Shown here: positions 24,301 through 34,287 of the stretch, one piece after another
Layout: every line of letters starts with the position of its first letter
Position numbering within the stretch: the first letter of the stretch is position 1
Source of the DNA: Nectonema munidae
Lineage: Eukaryota > Nematomorpha > Nectonematoida > Nectonematidae
Direction of reading: 5' to 3'
DNA: 64,000 nt
Assembly (NCBI GenBank): GCA_030549495.1
Contig: JAUIRK010000903.1
Location: 496,001-560,000, forward strand
Translations under genes and position numbers: made by a program
The notes under the pieces: model-generated
Database searches by the model: none
What the model was told of the DNA's origin: nothing
Seen by the model: the letters and a program-made list of their open reading frames with translations, nothing else

Positions 24301-27300
24301 ACATACCTCGTGGAAAGGGGCTTTAGCGCAGTTGCCAATCTTCTTACGAAAAAACAAAATCGATACACATCGATGAGCGTGGAGACTTGAGATTAAACCT
24401 AACCAATTTGAAGCCAAATGTTGACAAAATGCTATCAGAGCATCAAACTCACCCTTCCCATTAATGATTAAATCATTATTTTCTTCTAATTTTATGTAGG
24501 TAATGATCTTCCTATTTTTTGATTTGTTTCGTCCTTATTTTAATATGTATACTTGGATTTTGTGTTTTTTCAATAAAAATTTTTTTATTTATTAAAATTG
24601 TCCAATTTTAAAAGAACCCATTAAAGTGAGAATCACTGTGTAAGCAGGCTGTCAAAAATATTTAAAATTAATAAGTTTAAGAAAATTCAATATTGAGCCC
24701 GCAGGGGGTCAACGGTAAACAAAAAAATCAACAAGTGGTTTATGGGCTAAAAAAGTTTGGGAACCTCTGCTCTAATTGAAAAATGCTAAAAATTTAATGA
24801 AATACTTCTTTCAAATTTAATTTATCTAAATAGCCAAAAATTTTGAAAAAAGGTATAAAATTTTGAAAAATTTTAAAAAGTTATTTAAAAAATATTTAAT
24901 TTTATTTCACTTGAATTATTATTTTCAAGTATCAACGTGTATTTTTTGCCCATCCATAAAAATCTATTTTTTTTCTTCAAAAATATCATATTTTAAACAA
25001 CATAGAGGCATAGCATTTTAATTTTAATTTTTTTCAAATACACTTCTAAGCTTGTTCTATGCCTCCTTAAAATTAATATCAACTCTTCAAAAGACACAAA
25101 TGCTAACTAACTTTAGTGTATGCCTTGTTAAAATTAAAATATTATCTCCTACACACAAATGCTAGAGATTTTTACTTTAAACGCTCAGATTTTTACTTTA
25201 AATACTCAGATTTTTACTAAGGGCGAATGACCTTTTTTTAAAACTTCCTCTATTAAATTTGGAGTGGAAAAACTTGGATTAGAGATATTTTTTGTTCATG
25301 TGTGAATTATTAGTTTTTAACAATGAAACATACATAAGAATGCTTCCATAGTTCTACCCACTATGTGGTTATGTATATCAGTATCAGTAATAGAAATTTA
25401 ATTATACAAAAGATTGATTAGCAAATTAATTAATTTATTTTGCGTCAAATCGTGATGCATTAATTGACATTAAAATCATTAGTTTGATTCGTTGCTGATA
25501 ATAATCAAGAGTTATGATGTGATAAAAGCGTTACGAATATGTGAGCACCATCTCTGTGTGATTATGCCAAACATTTTGTAGCACATGATATGCGTAGTGA
25601 GATCAATATTTTGCGTCATTTGTGTCGAGTTCTGATGCAATTTTACGAATAGGTTCATTCACAAATCGTGTGATTGTAATGAAGAGAATTTATGAACAAA
25701 TAGTACTACGCAACAGCATACAGTTGTTTTCGAAGAAGGAGGGTGCAATGAGTAATTAGTTAGTAAAAAAATAGTATTCCTAAGTTTCCACACCACTTTA
25801 TTTATGTGTGTATGGAGGGAAATTCGGAGAGTGAAAATTTTTATAGCTCTCGCAACCTGGTATACTTGTTTGAAAAAAATCAAGCAAATTTTCGCTTGCT
25901 ATATTGTATAATCCTATAGTAGTAAGAAAAAGTCAATCATTTATATAAAAAAGCAACTAAGACTTAACTAGAAGTTAGAGCACTCATTCTTTTTCTTGTT
26001 AAAAAATTCGTTAGAGGAAAACTGCCTAATTAATCCTACAAGCACACAAAACTAAACTGACCGTGTCCGGGCATTTGGCCGACAGACATCTGACCGAATG
26101 GACATTTAGCCGAACAGAGATTTGACCGAACCGACATTTCACCAAACGGACATTTGACCGAACAGACATTTGACCGAACGGACATTTGATCGAATAAACA
26201 TTTAGAATAGATTTTAGACATTTAGACCGAAAAACGGACATTTGAAGTTAGAATAAGTTTTAGTAGTTTTAGTATAGTTAGTTTGTTGTGGTACATTTAG
26301 AATAGATTGTTAGTTTTAACGTTAGTGTTAGCAAATATATTGTTAGTGTTAGTATAGTTAGAATATAGTTAGAGTTAGTTTTAGTATAGTTAGAATATTG
26401 TTAGTCTTAGAGTTGGTGTTAGTATAGTTAGAATATTGTTTTAACGTTTGTGTTAGCATAGTTAGAATAATAGGTAGAATATTGTTAGTGTTAGTATAGT
26501 TAGAATGTTGTTAGTTTTAGAGTTAGATTTAGCATAGTTAGAATATTGTTAGTTTTAGAGTCGATGTTAGTATAGTATAGCATATTTTCAAATCCAACCA
26601 TAAAATAGAATATTGTGGGACAGTTTTTTATGGGTCAGTAATTAGTTAGACACTTATAACCTACAAAAATATAGCAAATTAGTCCTGAGTGAGCAAGAGT
26701 GATTGATTACATAGATGCTTAATACTCGATGAACGAAGATCTGAATGCAGTTATAAGCGTGAAACTTGTGCTCTGTAGACGAATACATTTCATTGGTGGC
26801 ACGTAAGGATATACAAAATTGTGTTATAAACAGCGTAAGATAACATACGCATCTTTACCGTTTTCGGCCATTTGGCCGAAAGATCAATTGTCTGTTCTGT
26901 TCGGCCAATCGTCTGTTCTGTCAAATGTCCATTCGGTGAAATGTCTGTTCGGTCAAATGTACGTCGGCTAAATGTCTATTCGGTTAGATGTCTGTCGGCT
27001 AAATGTTTGGGTACCAAACTGACACCTAATTGTAACACAAAAACAAGATCATATGTAGCCTCTCTAACTGGAAAACATTTCTAATTTTGTAAGGGAAGTG
27101 ATCTTCATGATTCGTTTACTTTGGGTGTCATAAATAAGATTTACACAAGCTCAAGAGTTGGTATACGTGATCCTTCAGTGGATCTTGATTTTTGAAATTT
27201 TTCATACACTACACTAAAGTTGCCCCAACTTCGATGTAGAGAAACCTTTTTAAAACTCATTTTTTATATAAAGTTTCAATACGGTATCCATTCAAAACGG

Positions 27301-30300
27301 TGCAATAAAAATCTATTTCGTTTTTTTGAATAAACCTCATGATCGATGTCTATTTTTAAAAGTGTTATATCATCTTCACTGGCAACATTTGTAGATAAAG
27401 GAACATGACACGAGATCTAAAAATTAAAATTTCCAAAATTTTATATATATTATGTATATTTTGACTTTGTAATAATTTTGGCTATTTTATAAATTCTCTT
27501 TAGGTTTATGATAAATATAATATGTTGTCGACGGAATCTCGTTTTGTCGATGAAATCTCGTAAAAATTCAAAAATTTGCATTAAAAATTAAAATTTTGAA
27601 AACTTATAAAGTACTTCTGAGGTTCAAGTTGACGAAAAAAAATGTTTTTAATAACATAAAATAAACTTTTAAAAATTGGAACCTTTTCAACTGTTTATCG
27701 CCCAATGAATTGACTCAAATAATAAGTTCATCTGATGTTGCAAATTGACGGCGCAGCTTTCTTTTTAACCGCATCCATATATTTTCAATATTTTGAATGG
27801 GAATTTTTGGGTTTTCTTTCTTTCCAGTGATCACAGAAACTATTATGAATAGTCTCAATGTTGTTGTAGGAAGAAGACCATCGATCCCTTACAAATTTTG
27901 AGATGATGTGATTTAGAGTACTTTGATTTCTGTTTGGTACTTAAACCAAAAAACATTTTTTAGAAACTCTTTTCATACCTCCAAATAGCGAATGACCTTT
28001 TTTTTTATAACTTCCTCTATTAAATTTGGTGTGGAAAAACTTGGATTCATCTATTTCTACAATGATTTGATTGCTGTCTTTATCAAAATCGCCAATGCTT
28101 TGAGGATAGAGTCCAAGCCATTTTTTGCAAATATTTATGCACAAATCAGCCCAATTTACTACTGTATGCGAACTCAATGATTGAATGTTTGCTTCAAACA
28201 AAATTGCTCCCAAGGAATAATTTCCTGTCTTGTTTGAAAGTTAGAAATTGGAAAAAAATTATGTGATCAAATTGAGATTAAAAGTCGTAAATATTTAAAA
28301 TAATACGCTTGTTTGCAAATATTGGCAGTGGATTGAATGATATATTACTATTGAAAAAAGAAATCGATCATAGGGTTTATTAAAAAAACAGCCAAGTTAG
28401 GATATTCTTGTTTGAATTTATTTTTCATTTTGTTCACTTTATCTAAAACAAGAACTTTCTTGACAAAGAAGTCCACTGTGCAAATATACAAGACCAGATC
28501 GAAGTGCAATAAATGTGAAAATTCAATATCTAGTTCCTGTTCGAAACCCATTTGTTCGAAATGTATTCTATGATTTACTTCTGTGCAATCGTTAGTTTAT
28601 AGAAAAAATATCAGAGCATAAAGCGAATCCACAAAACGGATTTGATACGGTTATATGCTTGTAAATATATGCTGTAAGCTCATTGCACCTTTTAATTAAA
28701 AGGCATCCCTGAGCCAATATTTATTTATGTTAACACTATTTAAATGCCTGACATTGACCCAAGGCATAGTTTCTTAATAAATTATTTTAACTCATAACAC
28801 TTTAAGCAACTATCTGTCATGTCTCTTCCAACTAACTCTTCTCATAAAACTGTGCCTTGTCTCATCCTGGAGTTATTCAACTTGTGGCTTTTGTTAGATC
28901 TAGGAACTTGCCGTTTTCAGTAGAAGAAGTTCGTAGCGTCTGCAATGGTTGTCATATTTGCCGTTATGTTAAACCACAGTTTGTTAAAACTAATGAAAAA
29001 TTAATAAAAGCAATTCGTCCCTGGGAAAGGTTTAATTTAGATTTTAAAGGTCCAATAACAAGTGTGTCTAACAACAAATATATCTTAGTAGTTGTAGATG
29101 AATACTCTAGGTTTCCTTTTGCAATTCCTTGTCAAAATACTTCGTCTGCAACTTTAGTTTTTCATTTAACAAAACTCCTTTCTGTCTTTGGTCTGCCAAA
29201 CTATGTGCATTCTGATAGTGGTAGTAGCTTTATGACTTAGGAGTTTAGAACTTTTTTGAAAACAAAAGGTATTGTGCCCGGTAGAACAACACCATATAAC
29301 CAAGAAGGAAATGGGCAAGCTGAGAGATTTGTAGGTTCAATATGGAAATCAATTTTATTGACATTAAAAAGTTTGAATTTTGATATAAGATACTGGGAAA
29401 AGGCTATTCCGGGTGCATTGCACTCTTTGAGAACTTTAATATGCACTACCACTAACAAATCACAGCGCATGTTTTGTTTTCTTCGAAAAACACAGACAGG
29501 AACTTCCATGCCACACTGGTTGCTGAGTCCATGCAAGGCTCTCGTCAGAAAGTTCAACCCAAGTAGCAAATGCATGGAGCAAGTGGAGGAAGTTGATGTA
29601 ATCGATGCAAATCACCAGTACGCACATGTTTTATCCAAGTGGAAGAGAAGACACCGTTTCCTTGAAGCATCTATCACCAGCCCCTCAAAGTAAAGCTCTT
29701 CAAAACCAAAACTCAAAGGAGTACCCAATGGAAAAGATTGCCGAAAAAGGTGGGCTTACAACAAGCGATTGTCAAGGCGGTACCGCATTTGATAAAGAAA
29801 AACAAACGGATTGTGGAGAGACACAATGTATAAAGGAAACTGAAGACCAAAGCTGTGAACTCCTTCCAAGAAGATCAATTAGGGAAAGGAAGCCCGTCCT
29901 TCAAGTACAATGGTGATCTTTGTTTTCCTGGAAGGGAAGAATGTTATATGATTGTAAATATATGCTGCAAGCTCATTGCACCTTTTAAAAGGCATTCGAG
30001 CGAATGGATGATGATGATGATGATCCCTCAGCCAATATTTATTTATGTTAACACTATTTAAATGCCTGACATTCACCCAAGGCATATGTGATAATACTTT
30101 TTCTTTAAACATAAAGGGTTATCTTTATAAAAGTTGTATTAGATCTAGTTTAGCACACAGTATTCAAAGTTGGGCGTTAAAAGAAGTTGAGAAAAATAGG
30201 CTAAACACAACTGAGAAGAGTATTATTTGTAAATCTGATTGGAAAGACAAATTAAGCAATGAAAAAAATGAGAAATTTATGTAATGTAAATGAAATCAAT

Positions 30301-33300
30301 AAAGTAATAGAGAGGCAAAGATAAGGTGGTTTAGGCATGTAAACAGAAGACCAGCTGAAGAATTAATATAGCGTACAAACAGCAAACTATAGCTAAATCT
30401 AAGGGTAGACCAAAATTAACATGGAAAGTAGTTCAGGATATGAAAAAAAGACATCTAAAAATAGGGGATGAACAAAATAGAAAATTTTGGAAGTGCAAAA
30501 TTAGGTAGTCTTTTTATATGTATTTTCTTAGTTGCAACACCGGCTAGACCCTAGCTTGTTGGGAAAGTAGCCGTAAAACCGATTCATTATTATATTATTA
30601 GAAAAAGTATCCCTTTTATGGTTGTTGTTGTTGTTGTTGTTGTAGGAATAGCGACAACTTCAATCACAATCAAAAATGCAAAGTATAACAAGAGAATGAA
30701 AAAGTACTGTATCTTCTGCCGACATCGTTGTTTTTTCATCCTTACTCCGTACACTGAAACTTGTGATTAAATTTCCAGAAAGGGGATCCATCTGTCGATG
30801 TACACGAGGCCTAGTAGTCGTCAACTGATATTCTTTATTTTTTGAATCCTCCTAAAAATAATTCAATCAGTAGGCCTTCTTCCTTTAGTAGATGCAACGC
30901 TTTTTAGCGACCTAGTACAATTTTGAGCATAAATGAGTTCAAAGCTAAAAATGGGTTCACACTGGAAAACTAACCTTTTATGCAAATTTCTGGAATTTTT
31001 TTTTTATTTAATTGGACTTCTTTTCTAATAAAGGATTGAAAATTTATATTTTTCACGATTTTTTAACTTCATTCTAAAAAATTTCCAAAATTAACTATAG
31101 CAAAATCAAGTATCATTTTTAGATCAATTAAACAAATGCATCTGGGATAATAGTAGTATAATTCAAAAATAGCGCCATTTTTTTGTTTATTTATTTATGG
31201 CGGCTGAAAATTTAGGAGTTCTTATTTTCGAAGACGGGTGGGTGCCTGTAATTCTACTCTTAGTGAATTAATGTCAGCGTACGTAATGTGAATCAATAAA
31301 ACAATCAATTTTTTCATAAAATCATACAAAAATTGTTTAAATAATGAAAATTGAACGGTCTGTTAAGTTCAAAAAATCTTTTTTAGGGCAGTAATGGGTT
31401 AATTGCATGTTCTCCTTATTTATTTTATTTTCTCACCTAGCACTACAAACATCTGTTTGTGACATTGTATTTGAAATCTTATATATTATATAAATAATAG
31501 AATTTGAATCAATTCACACAATAGAGAAAGTTTATAAAAAAAAGTTTCCAAGTTAAATTTAAAAGTTTTAAATCAAGAGATGGTGATAAATTTGTAAATT
31601 TGGTGTATTTTAACCTAATACATGGCTAACCGACAAAATGGCTACTCCGCCAACCTCCAAGTCCCAATGATAGCGATTAGTGATAGTCAACGTATATATA
31701 AATTGTATATTTTAATTTTAATTTTTAAAATTTAAAACTTTGATTCAAAAAAAGGATTATTTTAAAGATACAGCAATCCCCATATAATCAGTGCTGTATC
31801 ATCCTTTCTTGATTTTTCAGGCCACTTAAATTTTAGTCTAGAAATGAAATGCACTTTCACACTATGAGATACATTAACCAGAGAGAACGATTTAAAATAT
31901 GTTATCGAGGCTTAAAAAGACCAGCAAAACATTGAAAGTAGAGTTTGGTTTTACGTGAAGAATCTCAATGCGAACCAGTCTTTTTGGGGGAATCGGAATT
32001 TTACTTTGATTCCATCACTAATTCATATAAAGATAAAATAATAGTTTATTAGTCATAGTCTGAATTTTTTTCAGTATGCCAAAGTTTTGAGAAATCACTT
32101 TTAAAGTTAGTGAGGGTTTATTGTACATTAGACATACTTGAAAAAAAATATCTTTTCTGCATTTGGAGTCAAAAAGAGAGTTTGCTTCTATCACCAATCA
32201 AAATGATCAAAATAAGCGTTACCGAATGAACCAAGGTATTCTTGAAATTGAAAGCAACTTCATCAACATTTGGCGCAATTTGTGAATCAGAGATGGGAAT
32301 AAACTCATACGTCTTTTCATGATACTGTGGCACTACTGGGAAATGACGTTTCTTCACAAAGTTTCCATCGTAGAAAGCAGAATTGGAAAGTGGTTTAGAA
32401 AGCTTTAAAAGAATATTGTAATTTTTTATGTTTATACGTATGTTATAAAGTTATAGGGTTAAAGTTAGAGTTAATATTTAGTATGTAAGTGAAACTCAAG
32501 AAATAAATAAATCACAAAATCTTAGAGACTGAAATATGTTATTTATTTACAACTTAAAGGTTCGATAAAGAATGTATCAAGAACGAAATCGCACTAAACT
32601 TCGAACTAAATTCGATATTATACCAGCACTGATTGCAGCACCTACTTCCCAGCTAGCGAATTATAATTGTGATTTTAAAAAAATAACCATACTAGTTATC
32701 AAACTAAATTTATAAACTTAAAATATTATTATTGATAAAATATGAAGGAGGTTAGAAGAATAATTTAAATATATTCTTTACAAGTTTTAACATTAAAATT
32801 TTTAGAAAGCATATTACATCATAACAGTAGACAATGTGTAAGATTTTTCTATTGAATTGCCATATTGGCTTATTGCATTTCCGATGCTTTCCTTTTATAA
32901 AAAACTCCTTAATGTTTTCAACCTAATTTTTGATAATAATAAAAAAAAGGATTTTTTAAAGCCATACGGTAAATTATTCACAAAAAAATAAATTTAATAA
33001 TTTAATGCAATTTCACGTATATGTAAAAATAAATTATAAACTTTCTTTAACGACAACCTATACATTTAATCGACCACGTATTTATAACGCCCCGTCTCAT
33101 TTCCTTCACTAGGCTTGTTGGACTTTCACATCAACCGCAAAATTATAATAAAAAGTAATGTTATAGTAATATTACAATCATGAGAATAAATAAAAACTTT
33201 GTTCAGAATGGCTGGAAATATTTTTAGTCATGGTCCCTGCCGCATTGGGTAACATTAAGAAATATTTCGTTTTTAAAAATTACCACTTCTGAAGACAATG

Positions 33301-33500
33301 AATATTCATTGTCATAGAAAAGTCCATCTTCTAATTCGCTATCAAATGGGTAGGCATCTAAAACAAAGAAAGAAAAGTACTTCATGGAAAAACATAATTC
33401 AAATTTACTAAATTACCTGATGTAGGATATGATTTTGTATCGCGAAGAAAAACGACGTGTAGCACAATCAAAAACACTAAAAAAGTATTAATACTTTCAT
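15168..33500 (-). CDS. Secreted repeat-peptide (neuropeptide-like) precursor, 7 exons
   Basis: Exons: 33500-33417, 33357-33284, 32402-32223, 30851-30708, 21157-21032, 20951-20829, 15350-15168; each has AG before and GT after where expected. The product is about 296-304 residues: a hydrophobic leader, an acidic segment, a KKR-containing segment, then four exons with one copy each of R-x-x-R-Q-[LM]-D-P-L-[SA]-G-N-L-I. R-x-x-R before Gln is a typical convertase site, and released peptides could start with pyroglutamate. Downstream basic sites (NLI-R, NLITS-KK, RR) would define C termini; none has an amidation Gly. Every intron but the first is phase 0. I recognise no known peptide family. Secretion and processing are inferred. 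Intron 4 (9.5 kb) and intron 6 (5.5 kb) are full of transposons. In exon 1 the T6 run needs one more T for an unbroken frame, or is itself a splice acceptor. Confidence 0.8.
15880..19425 (+). mobile_element. Degenerate transposase-like element, family not named
   Basis: Scattered frames on the plus strand resemble a long protein family repeated in many invertebrate genomes, which I recall but cannot name with certainty. Visible pieces: YVDDIVSSNPIGNKV and GNIPRCFRSQLKCVQA near 16.3 kb; EIGGFNKNFIAGKYCRF and LIDRKSFGQFLS near 16.6 kb; a GLASNISHDIFQGEMCYILQ-type segment near 16.8 kb; VCFDIHNFCYFLEEEKDKIC near 17.4 kb; FALIYTYFTQYENE near 18.1 kb; and a C-terminal EEIQRKKKNAFTLLFEDNK with FNLAYPSSIKKTMAFIQNYF to about 19.42 kb. 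Many stops and shifts; no ends found. It lies in intron 6 of the peptide gene, in the opposite sense. Confidence 0.5.
19480..20828. other. Intronic AT-rich sequence
   Basis: Part of intron 6 of the peptide gene. No further copy of the DPLxGNLI exon was found, and no open frame of interest. Confidence 0.5.
20829..20951 (-). CDS. Peptide precursor exon 6: repeat copy 3
   Basis: 123 bp (41 codons), phase 0, between ATTTCAG and GTAAGAAAG. The repeat reads KLRLIR-QLDPLSGNLITS-KK; the Lys-Lys is a dibasic cleavage site. It lies 80 bp from exon 5. Confidence 0.85.
21032..21157 (-). CDS. Peptide precursor exon 5: repeat copy 2
   Basis: 126 bp (42 codons), phase 0, between TTATAG and GTAAGAAAG. The repeat reads KPRLIR-QLDPLAGNLI-R, so a single Arg directly follows Ile. 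It is preceded by acidic/polar ENNQDRVTE. It pairs closely with exon 6 in DNA sequence, including the donor, so the two are a recent tandem exon duplication. Confidence 0.85.
21480..21810. repeat. Tandem duplication, about 240 bp apart
   Basis: ATCGATAG, CAAAGCTTCGG and TTTTATATGCT-AAGAAGC-AGAGCC occur together at about 21491 and again at about 21729, with related AT-rich sequence between. It lies in intron 4 of the peptide gene, just upstream (minus sense) of exon 5. Confidence 0.6.
22980..24769 (+). pseudogene. hAT transposase with BED finger (ZBED/SCAND3 type), inactivated
   Basis: Starts with a BED-type zinc finger, CLLCSKVLSNDAMKPSK and LEDHLRRC (23.01-23.08 kb). Then come KHHTIGEQLILPAIEEV and PLSNNTVQRRIDEM; the catalytic region HFSIQLGESTLPGNEALLLA; AAVDGGPAMFGRYRGF; and the dimerisation end PSTYLVERGFSAVANLLTKK to about 24.45 kb. 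The usual QLDES is QLGES, so the first catalytic Asp is lost. Several shifts and stops split it, and the insertion domain is shortened. The right end reads, reverse-complemented, CAGAGGTTCCCAAAC at 24769, a Charlie-type hAT terminus. A matching left end is not clear (weak CAGAG at 22834). Confidence 0.82.
25223..25280 (-). mobile_element. 58-bp fragment of a Merlin transposase gene
   Basis: Matches 27988-28047 almost base for base (GCGAATGACC run, AACTTCCTCTATTAAATTTGG, GTGGAAAAACTTGGATT). On the minus strand it encodes the FHTKFNRGS segment of the Merlin transposase. It sits only in the right arm of the 22.3-25.4-kb inverted repeat and is absent from the left arm. Confidence 0.75.
26062..27015. 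mobile_element. Foldback element, copy 2, with 20-bp repeat arms
   Basis: The left arm is built of units like GACATTTGACCGAACG (to about 26240) and the right arm of their reverse complement (26865-27010). The outer ends CGTGTCCGGGCATTTGGCC and (reverse) GGTACCCAAACATTTAGCC are inverted. The centre (26260-26590) is another minisatellite of the AGTATAGTTAGAATATTGTT type. The 8-bp direct repeat AAACTGAC lies at 26054-26061 and 27016-27023. The SVRSNV-rich open frames here are repeat artefacts. Confidence 0.8.
27690..28260 (-). pseudogene. Merlin / IS1595-like (ISXO2) transposase, broken
   Basis: A minus-strand frame from about 28213 reads SSHTVVNWADLCINICKKWL, then IVEIDESKFFHTKF and NRGSYKKKGHSLFGGMKRV with ISXO2-type E-I-D-E-S (catalytic Asp). 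Past a frame change, NIENIWMRLKRKLRRQF at about 27.75 kb is the conserved C-terminal end with the catalytic Glu. The N-terminal zinc ribbon was not seen, and an in-frame stop follows the C-terminal motif. It lies in intron 4 of the peptide gene. A second Merlin derivative is at 47.1 kb. Confidence 0.78.
28650..30086 (+). mobile_element. Ty3-like LTR retrotransposon fossil, internally deleted
   Basis: An integrase region (about 28860-29690) with zinc-binding part and core matches the Ty3 group. A purine-rich tract just before 29943 precedes TGTTATATG, the start of an LTR-like repeat. A copy of that repeat (28650-28768) lies upstream: both contain TGTAAATATATGCTG-AAGC and AGCCAATATTTATTTATGTT. 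The left copy has an AATAAA further on. The right copy carries a short extra block with GATGATGAT and is cut short next to a LINE fragment. Gag, protease and reverse transcriptase are missing. The remnant is broken in at least two places and is old. It lies in intron 4 of the peptide gene. Confidence 0.75.
30100..30590 (+). mobile_element. 3' fragment of a LINE (RT C-terminal end and tail)
   Basis: Translations show SCIRSSLAHSIQSWALKEVE with RLNTTEKS, then IRWFRHVNRRPAEEL in another frame and SKSKGRPKLTW near 30.4 kb. This is the order seen at the C-terminal end of RTE-like reverse transcriptase proteins. It ends near CGATTCATTATTATATTATT, a simple-sequence tail typical of these LINEs. The 5' part is absent (5' truncation). 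Confidence 0.7.
30621..30643. repeat. Microsatellite (GTT)n
   Basis: Seven GTT units just before exon 4 of the peptide gene (on the intron 4 side). Confidence 0.9.
30708..30851 (-). CDS. Peptide precursor exon 4: repeat copy 1
   Basis: 144 bp (48 codons), phase 0, between TTTTTAG and GTACTT. The repeat reads RPRVHR-QMDPLSGNLITS, followed by FSVRSKDEK. Predicted peptide: Gln-Met-Asp-Pro-Leu-Ser-Gly-Asn-Leu-Ile onward, up to a basic residue. It is the only copy with Met in place of Leu. Confidence 0.8.
32223..32402 (-). CDS. Peptide precursor exon 3
   Basis: 180 bp (60 codons), phase 0 at both ends, between TTTTAAAG and GTAACG. It starts LSKPLSNSAFYDGNF and contains a tribasic-like site VKKRHFPVVP that could be cleaved. 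It lacks the DPLxGNLI repeat. The open frame runs on past the donor with no gain in sense, supporting the splice site. Confidence 0.68.
33284..33357 (-). CDS. Peptide precursor exon 2: acidic segment
   Basis: 74 bp between TTTTAG and GTAATT. It completes the split Asp codon and adds 24 residues, AYPFDSELEDGLFYDNEYSL then SSEV. Acidic and aromatic, like the spacer regions of peptide precursors. Ends in phase 0. Confidence 0.72.
33417..33500 (-). CDS. Peptide precursor exon 1: signal peptide
   Basis: ATG at 33500-33498 opens MKVLILF; after the T6 run, the frame one base over reads FLIVLHVVFL then RDTKSYPTS and a split Asp codon (G|AT) at the donor GGTAATT. Read across with one extra T this is a textbook signal peptide of about 20 residues. 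As written there is a one-base break in a T homopolymer. Alternatively TATTAATACTTTTTTAG is a 3' splice site and an upstream exon ending in A would give MFLIVLHVVFL. Both give the same mature protein. Confidence 0.6.
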
Positions 33501-34287
33501 TACGAATGTGTGGCAAAGTTCGATGGACAAAAGATATCGAGGCCCAGAATTCAAATGCGTGATAATAATGCGGGCTTGCGAAGTCGCAACCAAAATATCC
33601 TCCTTCGACTCCAAATACTTTAAAAAAAGGAAACTAATATTCAAGGCCAACTCTTAGAGGCTTCGACTAAAGAAGAGCCCCTGTTAAGTACTTCATGGCC
33701 TGAACACTTTAAATTTTATCAACTCGGTTAACGTAATCTTTTTTAATTACCCTTTAACCCACAAATAGACAACTTATTTTTTTTCATAATCGTATAGCTT
33801 CTCATTGATATTTTTGAATACTTTCAGAGTTCTAATTGTTATTTAAGGTTAATCATCACCAAATATTTTATTTTATTCAATATTCACTAAAATTAAATTA
33901 TTAAATTTTAGTCTATAAAATATTTATCTTTTATCTATCAGATAAAAAAACGGGTTATATGCATGCCCGTATAGGACCGGCCCCATTAAAATCACATTTG
34001 CCCTCTCTCCCTGTACTTAGAGCATGGGACTGACTGTAAATATTCCAAATTACACGAACTTTTTGAAAATCCGAGTACCCGTCTCTTGTGTTCTTTATAA
34101 ACTTTAGGGGGCTCCAGTCAATTTCTAAAACAAAATTTCAAAACTTTTCCATTATTTATACGACTGTTTGTCAAAATTCCAGGACCTAAGTTCCTCGACA
34201 CGTACTAATATTCCATTTGGTATTTTAATTCAAAGGCATTTTTATATTTACTAAGATAAGCCTGTTTGTCCTCGAGCGAACCCAAAA
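33501..34287. other. Upstream region of the peptide gene
   Basis: This would hold the promoter and any 5' UTR exon of the minus-strand gene. No convincing TATA box or further exon could be picked by eye. The stretch near 33.96-34.1 kb is richer in GC. Confidence 0.35.

Larger units (their letters stand above)
22325..25383. mobile_element. 3-kb element with roughly 290-bp inverted arms around a hAT
   Basis: The left arm (about 22325-22610) and the reverse complement of the right arm (about 24960-25383) align over some 290 bp: ATACATAACCCACATAGTGG with GGTAGAAC, then GGAGGCATTTTTATG, AAAACTAATCATTCACAC, AAAAAATA, TTAGTTAGCATTTG, TTTTGAAGAGTTGA and TCTATGCTGTTTTAAATATG. The right arm holds an extra block of about 100 bp that includes a Merlin fragment. 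The hAT remains lie between the arms. It is either a foldback element with a hAT insert or two inverted MITE copies. Target duplications were not resolved. Confidence 0.7.

Noticed and set aside
26026-27084. SVRSNV-rich repeat open frames on both strands
   Set aside because: They are translations of the foldback arms in either direction.
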